Source: JAHEEM01 sp036396795
Lineage (GTDB): Bacteria; Pseudomonadota; Gammaproteobacteria; Steroidobacterales; Rariloculaceae
Direction: 5' to 3'
Assembly: GCA_036396795.1 (NCBI GenBank)
Contig: DASWKF010000084.1
Coordinates: 1 to 64,000 of the forward strand
Length of the DNA stretch: 64,000 bases
Every line of letters starts with the position of its first letter. Positions within the stretch are counted from its first letter, which is position 1. Shown piece by piece: positions 48,685-56,791 of the stretch. The position numbers and the translations under genes were made by a program. Below the pieces are notes generated by a model. It was not told where the DNA came from. It worked only from the letters and a program-made list of their open reading frames with translations, and made no database searches.

Positions 48685-49722
48685 ATGGATCTCTATCTGG
48701 ATTCCGTGGACTTCAGAGAAATCGAGCGGGCGTTCGAGCTTGGATTCGTCAAGGGCCTGACCACGACTCCAACCTTCATGCACCGCCACGGGATAACGGA
48801 TATCGACGCGGCCATCGTCAAGCTTTCCGGCATGGTTCCCGAGCTCCAAGTCGAGGCTCTCGGCGAAAGCGTCGAATCGATCCTGGCCGAGGCCGATCGT
48901 ATCCTGGCGCTTCCGCTGAAGAAGGAACCCGTGTTCAAGGTGCCGATCTCCAACGCCGGCGTAACCGCCTGCCAGCGATTGACGGCGAACGGTCACCGCG
49001 TGAACGTGCATTTGATCTACACGCTCAATCAGGCGTACATGGCGATGGCGTCCGGGGCGGCTTTCGTCTGCCCGCTGGCCGGCCGGCTACAGGATCAGGG
49101 CCACGACGCGATCAAGCTGTTCGAGCAGTGTGTTGAGATCATCGAGAAATACGGCTACTCGAGCAAGGTCATGTTCTCTTCCGTCCGGCACCCCGAGCAT
49201 GTGCGCCAGGCGCTGCTTGCGGGCGCGCATGTCTGCACGGTGCCGTTCAACGTCATCATGCACCTTTGTGACAACTCCCTGACCGCCCTCGGCGCGGCGC
49301 AGTTCAGAGAGCACACCCAGCTGATGACCATGCGCGTGAAAGAGCTCATTCGACCTCAAAACCCCGTATGCGAGTTGTCGGACTCGCTGACCAGCGCGAT
49401 GGTGAAGATGACGGAATCACGGCTCGGCGTCGTGACCCTGGTCGACAAGGCGGGCAAGCTTGCCGGCGTATTCACCGACGGCGACTTGCGGCGGCGCTTG
49501 CAGGAGAACGGCAGAGATACCTTGGACGCGGTGTTCGCCGATATACCTTACTCGGCAAAGCCGGTTACTATCGGGCAGGAAGCGCTGTTGGACGAAGCGG
49601 TGAAGCTTTTCAAGGAGTTCGAGGTCGACAGCATCATCGTCGTGGATGGGGATCGACCTAGCGGCGTTCTCGACATTCAGGATCTCGTCAAGCTCGGGCT
49701 TCTGAGTCAGGAACATCTCTAG
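48685..49722 (+). CDS. Transaldolase/F6P-aldolase-like domain fused to KdsD-type CBS pair
   Basis: A 345-residue fusion. Residues 1-215 are a TalC/FSA-type aldolase: MDLYLDS with Asp6, the Schiff-base Lys85 in VFKVPIS (same number as E. coli FSA), and HVCTVPFNVIM. The FSA residue Asn28 is Thr here (LTTTPT). Residues about 220-345 are two CBS domains with GVFTDGDLRRRL and GVLDIQDLVKLGLL, the pattern of the regulatory tail of arabinose-5-phosphate isomerase KdsD. It lies 12 bases after kdsA in a KDO operon. Inferred role: making or adjusting arabinose 5-phosphate by aldol chemistry, with the CBS pair sensing a nucleotide or sugar nucleotide. Not proven. Confidence 0.85.
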   Translation: MDLYLDSVDFREIERAFELGFVKGLTTTPTFMHRHGITDIDAAIVKLSGMVPELQVEALGESVESILAEADRILALPLKKEPVFKVPISNAGVTACQRLTANGHRVNVHLIYTLNQAYMAMASGAAFVCPLAGRLQDQGHDAIKLFEQCVEIIEKYGYSSKVMFSSVRHPEHVRQALLAGAHVCTVPFNVIMHLCDNSLTALGAAQFREHTQLMTMRVKELIRPQNPVCELSDSLTSAMVKMTESRLGVVTLVDKAGKLAGVFTDGDLRRRLQENGRDTLDAVFADIPYSAKPVTIGQEALLDEAVKLFKEFEVDSIIVVDGDRPSGVLDIQDLVKLGLLSQEHL

Positions 49723-49790
49723 ACCCCTCTCGGATATCTGCAGCCTCGAAATCGGGTCGCCGCCTTTCGGCTAGAGGTGGATTTGCGCCG

Positions 49791-51110
49791 ATGTCTGCCT
49801 GGTCTATCGTGATGTATCTGTTGTCGCCGTTCTTCGTCCTCCACCTCGGATGGCGCGGGATCCGCTACGCGGCATATTGGCACCGATGGCGGGAGCGATT
49901 CGGGTTCGTCGAGCGCGCAGGCGAGCGACGCATCATCTGGGTGCATGCCGTATCGGTGGGCGAGGTCCGCTCCTCGGCAGCCCTGATCAGCCGCCTGGCG
50001 GGCTTGTATCCGGAGCATCGCGTGCTGGTGACCACAATGACCCCGACGGGCTCCGAGCAGGTGCGCGACTTGTTCGGCGACGCGGTCAGTCACGCTTACG
50101 TACCCTACGACTTCCCGGGCTCGGTGCGCCGCTTCATTGAGCGCGTCAGGCCGGAGCTCGCGGTGATCGCAGAGACCGAGTTCTGGCCCAACATCTTCAG
50201 AGCGTGCAGATTGCGCCGTATTCCGCTGGTGCTGGTCAATGTGCGGCTGTCGCAGGCGTCCGCTCGGGGATACCACTGGGTGGCGAAAACATCGCGCGCG
50301 ATGTTTTCGAATGCCAATCTGATCTGCGCTCAGACGCGCGCCGACGCCCATCGGCTGGCGAGCCTCGGGGTTTCGCCGGGGTTGATCCACGTCACCGGCA
50401 ATCTCAAGTTCGACGCCCCGGTTCCGCAAACGTTGATCGAGCGCGGGCGGGCGCTGCGTGAGCAGTGGGGGCGTAGCCGTCCCGTCTTGATCGCAGGCAG
50501 CACGCACAAGGGGGAGGAGCGCAAGCTGCTGACGTCGTTTGCGGCGTTGCGAGAGCGTTATCCGGCGTTGTTGCTGGTCCTCGTACCGCGACATCCGGAG
50601 CGCTTCGGCGAGGTTGCGCGGCTTTGCAGGCGCGCGGGTTTCCGTGTCGAACGTCGCACGCGTCAGCGCGGGCCCCTCGACGCCGGCGTGCAGATCTTCG
50701 TCGGCGATACCATGGGGGAGCTGCAACTGCTCTACAGCGCTGCGGATATCGCTTTCGTCGGCGGGAGCTTGGTCAGACGGGGCGGGCAGAACATTCTCGA
50801 GCCTAGTGCCGTCGGTCTGCCCGTCGTCTTCGGCCCGCATATGTTCCACTTCGAGGAGATCAGCGCGATGGCGCTGGAGCGCGGCTCGGGACGTCAGGTT
50901 TACGATGTCGACGACCTGACCGGGACCGTGTCGGTGTTCCTCGATCAACCGCAGCTGCGGCGCGCTGCCGGCGAGGCCGCCAGGGCGCTGGTGGCTGAGA
51001 ACCGCGGTGCCCTGGACAAAACCCTCGCGCTGATGACGGACGCCTTGAACTGGTCGGGCGCGCGCATGGCGGACTCGCCGATCTCCGCCGATTCGCGGCA
51101 GCTCGGCTAG
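49791..51110 (+). CDS. waaA: KDO transferase, WaaA family (second copy)
   Basis: A 439-residue WaaA with an N-terminal membrane anchor (SIVMYLLSPFFVLHLGW). It has HAVSVGEV with the catalytic Glu, VTTMTPTGSEQV, AETEFWPNIF, VTGNLKFD, AGSTHKGEE and FVGGSLVRRGGQNILEPS. This is the canonical proteobacterial form that attaches KDO to lipid IVA. It closes the KDO cluster, 68 bases after the transaldolase-CBS gene. Having two WaaA copies around kdsA is uncommon. Confidence 0.93.
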   Translation: MSAWSIVMYLLSPFFVLHLGWRGIRYAAYWHRWRERFGFVERAGERRIIWVHAVSVGEVRSSAALISRLAGLYPEHRVLVTTMTPTGSEQVRDLFGDAVSHAYVPYDFPGSVRRFIERVRPELAVIAETEFWPNIFRACRLRRIPLVLVNVRLSQASARGYHWVAKTSRAMFSNANLICAQTRADAHRLASLGVSPGLIHVTGNLKFDAPVPQTLIERGRALREQWGRSRPVLIAGSTHKGEERKLLTSFAALRERYPALLLVLVPRHPERFGEVARLCRRAGFRVERRTRQRGPLDAGVQIFVGDTMGELQLLYSAADIAFVGGSLVRRGGQNILEPSAVGLPVVFGPHMFHFEEISAMALERGSGRQVYDVDDLTGTVSVFLDQPQLRRAAGEAARALVAENRGALDKTLALMTDALNWSGARMADSPISADSRQLG

Positions 51111-51112
51111 CG

Positions 51113-51316
51113 CTCGACTCTGCGGACGATGCGTTGTCAGAGCACCAGCGCGCGCTGGTGCTCAAGTTCCTGACCCACTTCGTCGTCGATCTGCCATCGG
51201 CTGCCGACTATCTCGCTGCAGGCCGGGCACATGTTGAACGACGGCTCGCCCAAGCGGGCCTGCGCCTGGCCGCGCTGCTCAATCGAAGCTTCTGTCCCGG
51301 CGAGGAGTCCCGCTGA
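51113..51316 (+). pseudogene. Remnant of an S1/P1-type nuclease
   Basis: A fragment of about 67 residues starting right after the waaA stop. LKFLTHFVVDL matches the block LKFLVHFVGDLHQPLH at the centre of S1/P1 nucleases, but it breaks off before HQPLH. It then joins ERRLAQAGLRLAALLNRSF, the typical C-terminus of the same family. The zinc-binding middle is therefore missing, as is the N-terminal part. No intact start is seen. Most likely a decayed gene with an in-frame deletion. Confidence 0.6.
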
Positions 51317-51325
51317 GGTTCCCGG

Positions 51326-52273
51326 CTAGCCGGATTCGGCGAGAAAGCGCTCGGCATCGAGTGCCGCCATGCAGCCGGAGCCCGCCGAGGTGACAGCCTG
51401 ACGGTACACGGGATCGGCGACATCGCCGGCGGCGAAAACCCCGGGGACGCTCGTTGCCGTCGCCGCGCTGCGGCCGTCCGTATTGACACGGACGTAGCCG
51501 TTCCTCATCGTGAGCTGGCCGTCGAAAATCGCGGTGTTGGGCGTGTGACCGATGGCAATGAACACGCCGCGCACGCTGACATCCTCAGTGGATCCGGATT
51601 GCACGTTCTTGATGCGGATGCCGGTCACCCCGGATTCATCTCCGAGAACCTCCTCGAGCACGTGGAACCAGCGAATCTCGACGTTGCCGTTCTCGGCCGC
51701 GTCCAACAGCCTGCGGCTCAAGATTTTCTCGGCCCGAAATTCGTCGCGGCGGTGCACGACGACGACCTCGGAAGCGATCTTCGACAGATACAGGGCCTCC
51801 TCCACCGCGGTGTTACCTCCTCCGATCACGGCGACGGGTTGATCCTTGAAGAAAAAACCGTCGCAAGTGGCGCAGGCCGACACTCCGCGACCCCGGTAGG
51901 CTTCCTCGGACGGTAGCCCCAAGTATTTCGCCGATGCGCCGGTGGCCGCGATCAGAGCATCGCAGCTGTAGACACCGCCGTCACCTTGCAGCGTGAACGG
52001 TCTGCGCTTCAGGTCGATGCTGCGGATGTGGTCATAGATGAGCTGTGTGCCGAAGCGCTCAGCGTGGCGCTTCATTCGCTCCATGAGCTCCGGCCCGAGC
52101 ACGCCCTCGTCGTCACCCGGCCAGTTGTCGACGTCGGTAGTCGTCGTCATCTGGCCACCGACCTCGATGCCCGTGATAATCACGGGCTCGAGCGCGGCGC
52201 GAGCCGCGTAGACTGCCGCCGTGTAGCCGGCCGGCCCGGAGCCCAGAATGATGAGTCGGTGGTGTGAGGTCAT
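51326..52273 (-). CDS. trxB: Thioredoxin reductase
   Basis: A 315-residue flavoprotein reducing thioredoxin with NADPH. It has GSGPAGYTAAVYAARA for FAD, the redox pair in ACATCDGFFF, GGGNTAVEEALYLS for NADPH, HRRDEFRA and the C-terminal GVFAAGDVAD. It could supply reductant to the CcdA-like protein through thioredoxin. Transcribed alone, convergent with the KDO cluster and divergent from metK. Confidence 0.95.
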   Translation of the reverse strand: MTSHHRLIILGSGPAGYTAAVYAARAALEPVIITGIEVGGQMTTTTDVDNWPGDDEGVLGPELMERMKRHAERFGTQLIYDHIRSIDLKRRPFTLQGDGGVYSCDALIAATGASAKYLGLPSEEAYRGRGVSACATCDGFFFKDQPVAVIGGGNTAVEEALYLSKIASEVVVVHRRDEFRAEKILSRRLLDAAENGNVEIRWFHVLEEVLGDESGVTGIRIKNVQSGSTEDVSVRGVFIAIGHTPNTAIFDGQLTMRNGYVRVNTDGRSAATATSVPGVFAAGDVADPVYRQAVTSAGSGCMAALDAERFLAESG

Positions 52274-52326
52274 GGCGGTCTCTAGCGGGCCGTATGGTAG
52301 ACAAGCGGCGAGCGGAAGTCAGGTAG

Positions 52327-52403
52327 TTGCCTCTGGGGCGCTATTTGGGCAAGCTCCCGATCTTCGTGGGGGCGGCAGGCCCCGAATGCAAGGTCCCACT
52401 TGC
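52327..52403 (+). promoter_or_regulatory. Structured leader upstream of metK
   Basis: Three consecutive hairpins can be drawn in the metK leader: TTGCC with GGCAA (52327-52352), GGGGC with GCCCC around GGCAG (52369-52383) and GCAAG with CTTGC around GTCCCA (52388-52403). GTGGG at 52366-52370 could instead pair with CCCAC at 52395-52399, giving competing folds. No known SAM or SAH riboswitch consensus was recognised. Confidence 0.3.
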
Positions 52404-52424
52404 GCGACCAGGAGTCTCGACGTC

Positions 52425-53585
52425 ATGGCAAACGACTACGTTTTCACATCGGAATCCGTCTCGGAGGGCCATCCCGACAAGATGTGTGATCAGATCTCGG
52501 ACGCGATCCTCGATGCCGTCATAGCCCAGGACCCAGCGGCCCGCGTAGCCTGCGAAACGCTCGTCAAGTCGAATCTCGTCATCTTGGCCGGGGAGATCAC
52601 GACCACGGCGGCCATCGACGTCGAGGCCATCGTTCGAGCCACCGTATCGGAGATCGGCTACGACGACGATGATCTGGGCTGCAACGGCGCCAACTGCAGG
52701 ATCATCGACGAGCTCGGGCAGCAATCGCCCGATATCGCCCAAGGCGTCGACAGGGCGGTCAAGGAGGATCAAGGCGCCGGCGATCAAGGCCTGATGTTCG
52801 GTTATGCGAGCCAGGAGACCGAGGAGCTCATGCCCGCGCCCATCATCTTCGCTCACCGGCTCGTGCAGCGTCAGGCTGAAGTCAGAAAGAACGGAGAGCT
52901 CGGCTGGCTGCGACCGGATGCCAAGAGCCAGGTGACTTTCCGCTACCACAACGATCGGCCCGTGGCGGTCGACGCCGTGGTGTTGTCCACGCAGCACGAC
53001 CCCGAGATCTCACAAACCGAGCTCAGAGAGGCGGTCATGGAGTGCGTCATCAAGCCGGTTCTGCCTTCGCGTTGGCTCAGCGCCTCGACGAAATACCATA
53101 TCAACCCTACCGGGCGATTCGTGGTCGGCGGCCCGGTCGGTGACTGCGGCTTGACCGGGCGCAAGATCATCGTCGATACCTACGGCGGCATGGCCCGGCA
53201 CGGCGGCGGCGCGTTCTCGGGCAAGGACCCGTCGAAAGTCGATCGCTCGGCGGCCTACGCCGCGCGCTACGTCGCGAAGAACATCGTCGCGGCCGGCCTG
53301 GCGGAGCGATGCGAGATACAAGTCTCTTATGCGATCGGTGTTGCCGAGCCGACTTCCGTGATGGTGCAAACCTTCGGCACGCACAAGGTGGCCGAGGAGC
53401 GCATCGAGGCATTGGTCCGGGCGCACTTCGATTTGCGGCCCTACGGCATCCTTCAGATGCTCGACTTGCTGCGCCCGATCTACAAGCCCACGGCGGCATA
53501 CGGTCACTTCGGCCGCAGCGGTCCCGGCTTCAGTTGGGAGCTCACCGACAAAGCGGAAGACCTCAAAATCGACGCGGCCGCGTGA
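52425..53585 (+). CDS. metK: S-adenosylmethionine synthetase
   Basis: A 386-residue enzyme making SAM from methionine and ATP. It has FTSESVSEGHPDKMCDQISD, GEITTTA, the GAGDQGLMFGYA methionine loop, and GGAFSGKDPSKVDRSAAY. The start is at MANDYVFTSE; the longer frame is rejected. First gene of a methyl-cycle operon with adenosine kinase (28 bases on) and ahcY. Confidence 0.97.
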   Translation: MANDYVFTSESVSEGHPDKMCDQISDAILDAVIAQDPAARVACETLVKSNLVILAGEITTTAAIDVEAIVRATVSEIGYDDDDLGCNGANCRIIDELGQQSPDIAQGVDRAVKEDQGAGDQGLMFGYASQETEELMPAPIIFAHRLVQRQAEVRKNGELGWLRPDAKSQVTFRYHNDRPVAVDAVVLSTQHDPEISQTELREAVMECVIKPVLPSRWLSASTKYHINPTGRFVVGGPVGDCGLTGRKIIVDTYGGMARHGGGAFSGKDPSKVDRSAAYAARYVAKNIVAAGLAERCEIQVSYAIGVAEPTSVMVQTFGTHKVAEERIEALVRAHFDLRPYGILQMLDLLRPIYKPTAAYGHFGRSGPGFSWELTDKAEDLKIDAAA

Positions 53586-53613
53586 GAGCCCGCCGAGTTT
53601 CCTAGGCTGCCGA

Positions 53614-54552
53614 ATGCCTGCGTTGATCTGTGGCTCGATCGCCTATGACAACATCATGGTGTTCCGGGATTCGTTCAAGAACCACATCCTTCCCGACCAG
53701 ATCCACATTCTGAACGTCTCGTTTCTGGTTCCCGAGATGCGCCGCGAATTCGGCGGCTGTGCCCTCAACATCGCCCACAACCTGAAGCTGCTCGGAGAAG
53801 AGCCGATACCGATGGGTACGGCAGGATCGGATTTCGGGCCCTACGACGATTGGCTGAGGCAGCGCTCGATTCGGCGAGACCATATCAAAGTGCTCGACGA
53901 CGTCTTTACGGCGCAGGCGTTCATCACGACCGACCTGGATGACAATCAGATCACGGCTTTTCATCCGGGCGCGATGAATTTCTCCCATCTCAATCGCGTC
54001 GGCGACTCCGCCGACGCGGCTTTGGCGATTATCTCTCCGGACGGCCGCGACGGCATGCTGGAGCATGCGACGCAGCTCGTCGAGCGCGGCATTCCGTTCA
54101 TCTTCGATCCCGGTCAGGGCTTGCCGATGTTCGGCGGCGAAGAGTTGCGGCGATTCATCGAGCAGGCGAACTGGTTGACGGTCAACGACTACGAATGGCA
54201 GCTGCTCAAAGAACGCACCGGTTGGGACGTCGCAGAATTCCTGCGCCGCGTCGAGGCGTTGATCGTGACACGCGGCGAGCGCGGCTCGCGAATCCATACG
54301 CGGGACAAGCAGATCGAGATCCCGGCGGCGAGAGCCCACGCAGTCGTGGATCCGACGGGCTGCGGCGACGCCTATCGAGCCGGCGTGATTTACGGCTTGC
54401 TGCGACGCCTCGACTGGGAAACGACGGGCCGGGTCGCGAGCTTGATGGGGGCGATTAAGATAGAATCCCACGGGACACAGAACCACAGCTTTTCCGAGCG
54501 AACCTTCCGGGAGCGGTTCGAGGCGAGTTTCGGCGAAGCGCTAATGGAGTAG
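53614..54552 (+). CDS. Adenosine kinase (PfkB family)
   Basis: A 312-residue ribokinase-fold sugar/nucleoside kinase. The opening LICGSIAYDNIM, GGCALNIAHNLKLLG, TVNDYEWQLL and the anion-hole block DPTGCGDAYRAG with the catalytic Asp are present. Its place between metK and ahcY identifies adenosine, the product of AhcY, as the likely substrate; phosphorylating it pulls the hydrolase forward. The cysteine in DPTGCGD is normally alanine in ribokinases. Confidence 0.88.
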   Translation: MPALICGSIAYDNIMVFRDSFKNHILPDQIHILNVSFLVPEMRREFGGCALNIAHNLKLLGEEPIPMGTAGSDFGPYDDWLRQRSIRRDHIKVLDDVFTAQAFITTDLDDNQITAFHPGAMNFSHLNRVGDSADAALAIISPDGRDGMLEHATQLVERGIPFIFDPGQGLPMFGGEELRRFIEQANWLTVNDYEWQLLKERTGWDVAEFLRRVEALIVTRGERGSRIHTRDKQIEIPAARAHAVVDPTGCGDAYRAGVIYGLLRRLDWETTGRVASLMGAIKIESHGTQNHSFSERTFRERFEASFGEALME

Positions 54553-54557
54553 TGAGC

Positions 54558-55985
54558 ATGAGTGAGCAGGCAGCTGCGGTTTCCCGCGCGAGGCAAGACT
54601 ATGTCGTGAAAGACATCGGTCTTGCGGCCTTCGGCCGCCGGGAAATCGCGTTGGCGGAGTATGAAATGCCGGGGCTCATGACCACGCGAGAAGAGTACGG
54701 GCCGTCGCAGCCTCTGAAGGGCGCGCGCATCACCGGCTCCTTGCATATGACGATTCAAACGGCCGTCCTGATCGAGACGCTCGAAGCGCTGGGCGCGGAA
54801 GTGCGTTGGGCAAGCTGTAACATTTTCTCGACTCAGGATCACGCGGCCGCGGCCATCGCCGCCAACGGCACGCCGGTATTCGCGGTCAAGGGGGAGACGC
54901 TCGAGGAATATTGGGAGTATGTCGACCGCATCTTCGACTGGGGCGACGGCCTCGGCCCGAATCTGATCCTCGACGACGGCGGCGATGCCACCTTGTTCGT
55001 GCACCTGGGTTACAGGGCGGAGACGGACACGGCGGTTCTGAATCGAACGCCCCAAAGCGAGGAAGAGAGGATTCTGCTTGCACAGCTGAAGAAGTCGATG
55101 CAACGGGATCCCGGACGCTTCCACCGCATTCTCAAAGAGATTCGCGGCGTGACCGAGGAAACGACCACGGGCGTGCATCGCCTGTATCAGATGCTGGAGT
55201 GTGGAGAGCTGTTGTTCCCGGCGATCAACGTCAACGATTCCGTCACGAAGTCCAAATTCGACAACCTCTACGGCTGCCGGCATTCGCTTGTCGACGGAAT
55301 CATGCGCGCGACCGACGTCATGCTCGCCGGCAAGATTGCCGTGGTTGCGGGCTACGGAGACGTCGGTAAGGGGTGTTGTCAATCCCTGGACGCTCAAGCC
55401 GCGCGCGTGATCGTCACCGAGATCGACCCTATCTGCGCGCTTCAGGCCGCGATGGAGGGGTTCGAGGTCATGCGCATGGACGATGCCGTAGCGCTCGGCG
55501 ACGTCTTCGTCACGACGACGGGTTGCGTGGATGTGATCACGGAAGCTCACATGCGCCGAATGAAAACCAATGCGATCGTCTGCAACATTGGCCACTTCGA
55601 CAACGAGATTCAGGTCGACAAGATCCGCCGCTATCCATGGGAAGAGATCAAACCGCAGGTGCACAGGATCACCTTCCCCGAGGGCCACAGCATCATTTTG
55701 CTGGCCGAAGGCCGACTGGTGAACTTGGCTTGCGCTACGGGCCACCCGAGCTTCGTGATGTCGAACAGCTTTACGAACCAGACGCTCGCGCAGATCGAGA
55801 TTTTCACGCATCCGGAGCGCTATCCCTTGGGCGTGCACACGCTGCCCAAGCATCTCGACGAGAAAGTGGCGCGCCTGCATCTGGCGAAGCTCGGGGCGAC
55901 GCTCGAGATCCTATCGCAGCGCCAGGCGGATTATCTCGGGGTTCCGGTCGCAGGCCCCTATAAGCCCGAGCATTACCGCTACTGA
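54558..55985 (+). CDS. ahcY: S-adenosylhomocysteine hydrolase
   Basis: A 475-residue NAD-dependent enzyme splitting S-adenosylhomocysteine into adenosine and homocysteine. It has RITGSLHMTIQTAVLIETL, CNIFSTQDHAAAAIA, AGYGDVGKG for NAD, TEIDPICALQA, and the C-terminal KPEHYRY. The ATG at 54558 follows GGAG nine bases upstream; the GTG six bases earlier overlaps the kinase stop and is less likely. Third gene of the methyl-cycle operon. Confidence 0.97.
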   Translation: MSEQAAAVSRARQDYVVKDIGLAAFGRREIALAEYEMPGLMTTREEYGPSQPLKGARITGSLHMTIQTAVLIETLEALGAEVRWASCNIFSTQDHAAAAIAANGTPVFAVKGETLEEYWEYVDRIFDWGDGLGPNLILDDGGDATLFVHLGYRAETDTAVLNRTPQSEEERILLAQLKKSMQRDPGRFHRILKEIRGVTEETTTGVHRLYQMLECGELLFPAINVNDSVTKSKFDNLYGCRHSLVDGIMRATDVMLAGKIAVVAGYGDVGKGCCQSLDAQAARVIVTEIDPICALQAAMEGFEVMRMDDAVALGDVFVTTTGCVDVITEAHMRRMKTNAIVCNIGHFDNEIQVDKIRRYPWEEIKPQVHRITFPEGHSIILLAEGRLVNLACATGHPSFVMSNSFTNQTLAQIEIFTHPERYPLGVHTLPKHLDEKVARLHLAKLGATLEILSQRQADYLGVPVAGPYKPEHYRY

Positions 55986-56037
55986 GGCGCCCGCGCGCCC
56001 GCCGGTTTCACGACGATTCTCCCGTCGGGCGGTGGAT

Positions 56038-56628
56038 CTAGCGTTTTGCCGCTTCGATCAGATGATCGAGCGCGTTTCTCGCACGAGACAGGGCTTGCGG
56101 ATCGTCGAGCAGGCGCCGGGAAAAGTTGAAGCCGAGGCCGATGCTGTGAAACTCGAAGGCAAACTGACGGGTGTCCAAACGGTCGCGGAAGCGGCCTTCG
56201 GCGACGGCTTTCTGCGCCATGCGGCGTATACAGTCGAACCAGCTCTCTTGCTGAGAGACTAGATAGGCGCGCAGCTCGCCGGGCTGGTCGTCGAGCTCGA
56301 TCGACGCCACCATCAACGGGCAGCCGCCGTGGCGCTGGTCGTTCTCCGTCCAGGCCATCCAGTTCTCGAACAGCCGCCGCAGGCGGGCTTCACCGGTCGC
56401 CTCGCGGAGCGCCGCTGCGACGACCTCGAGCTTGAAGTCTTCGACGACGAACTCGAGCACGGCTCGCTGCAGCGCTTCCTTGGAGCCGAAATGGCCGAAC
56501 AGGCCGCTCTTGGACAAGCCCGCGCGGCCGGCGAGCCGGCCGATGCTCAAACCCTCCAAGCCGTGGACGCTCGCCATCGCCGCTGCCTGGGCAAGGATCG
56601 ACGCGCGTGTCTGCTCACCTTTCTGCAC
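56038..56628 (-). CDS. TetR/AcrR family transcriptional regulator
   Basis: A 196-residue repressor. The HTH is in IGRLAGRAGLSKSGLFGHFGSKEALQ (about 32-57), followed by a ligand-binding domain with the GGCPLMVASIELDD segment. The start is the GTG at 56628, at the family-typical distance before the HTH; longer upstream frames are spurious. Divergent from an anion-transporter gene, with a palindrome between, so it probably controls itself and that gene. The ligand is unknown. Confidence 0.88.
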   Translation of the reverse strand: MQKGEQTRASILAQAAAMASVHGLEGLSIGRLAGRAGLSKSGLFGHFGSKEALQRAVLEFVVEDFKLEVVAAALREATGEARLRRLFENWMAWTENDQRHGGCPLMVASIELDDQPGELRAYLVSQQESWFDCIRRMAQKAVAEGRFRDRLDTRQFAFEFHSIGLGFNFSRRLLDDPQALSRARNALDHLIEAAKR

Positions 56629-56641
56629 GACTACGAACTTT

Positions 56642-56653
56642 ACGAACGTTCGT
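56642..56653. promoter_or_regulatory. Palindromic operator candidate for the TetR regulator
   Basis: ACGAACGTTCGT is perfectly self-complementary and lies 13 bases upstream of the TetR GTG start, in the divergent region. This is the usual placement and size of a TetR-family half-site pair. Confidence 0.5.
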
Positions 56654-56791
56654 TCCGTTATGTCAAGAGCGAATCTCTCCACCCGAAAGGAACGCACGAG
56701 GCAAGGCGCGGCGGACGCCGTTGCGAGCATTGCTCGGCGGTTGCCACGGCAGGTAAGCTGGCGCGGTACCCGCAGCAGTCGAACCCATACC

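Noticed and set aside
52274..52424. Known SAM or SAH riboswitch upstream of metK
   Set aside because: Hairpins are present but the conserved sequences of the SAH and SAM classes that I can recall are not; reported only as an unclassified structured leader.
55986..56037. Bidirectional terminator between ahcY and the TetR gene
   Set aside because: GC-rich arms can partly pair but the stem is interrupted and no T-tract follows on either strand.
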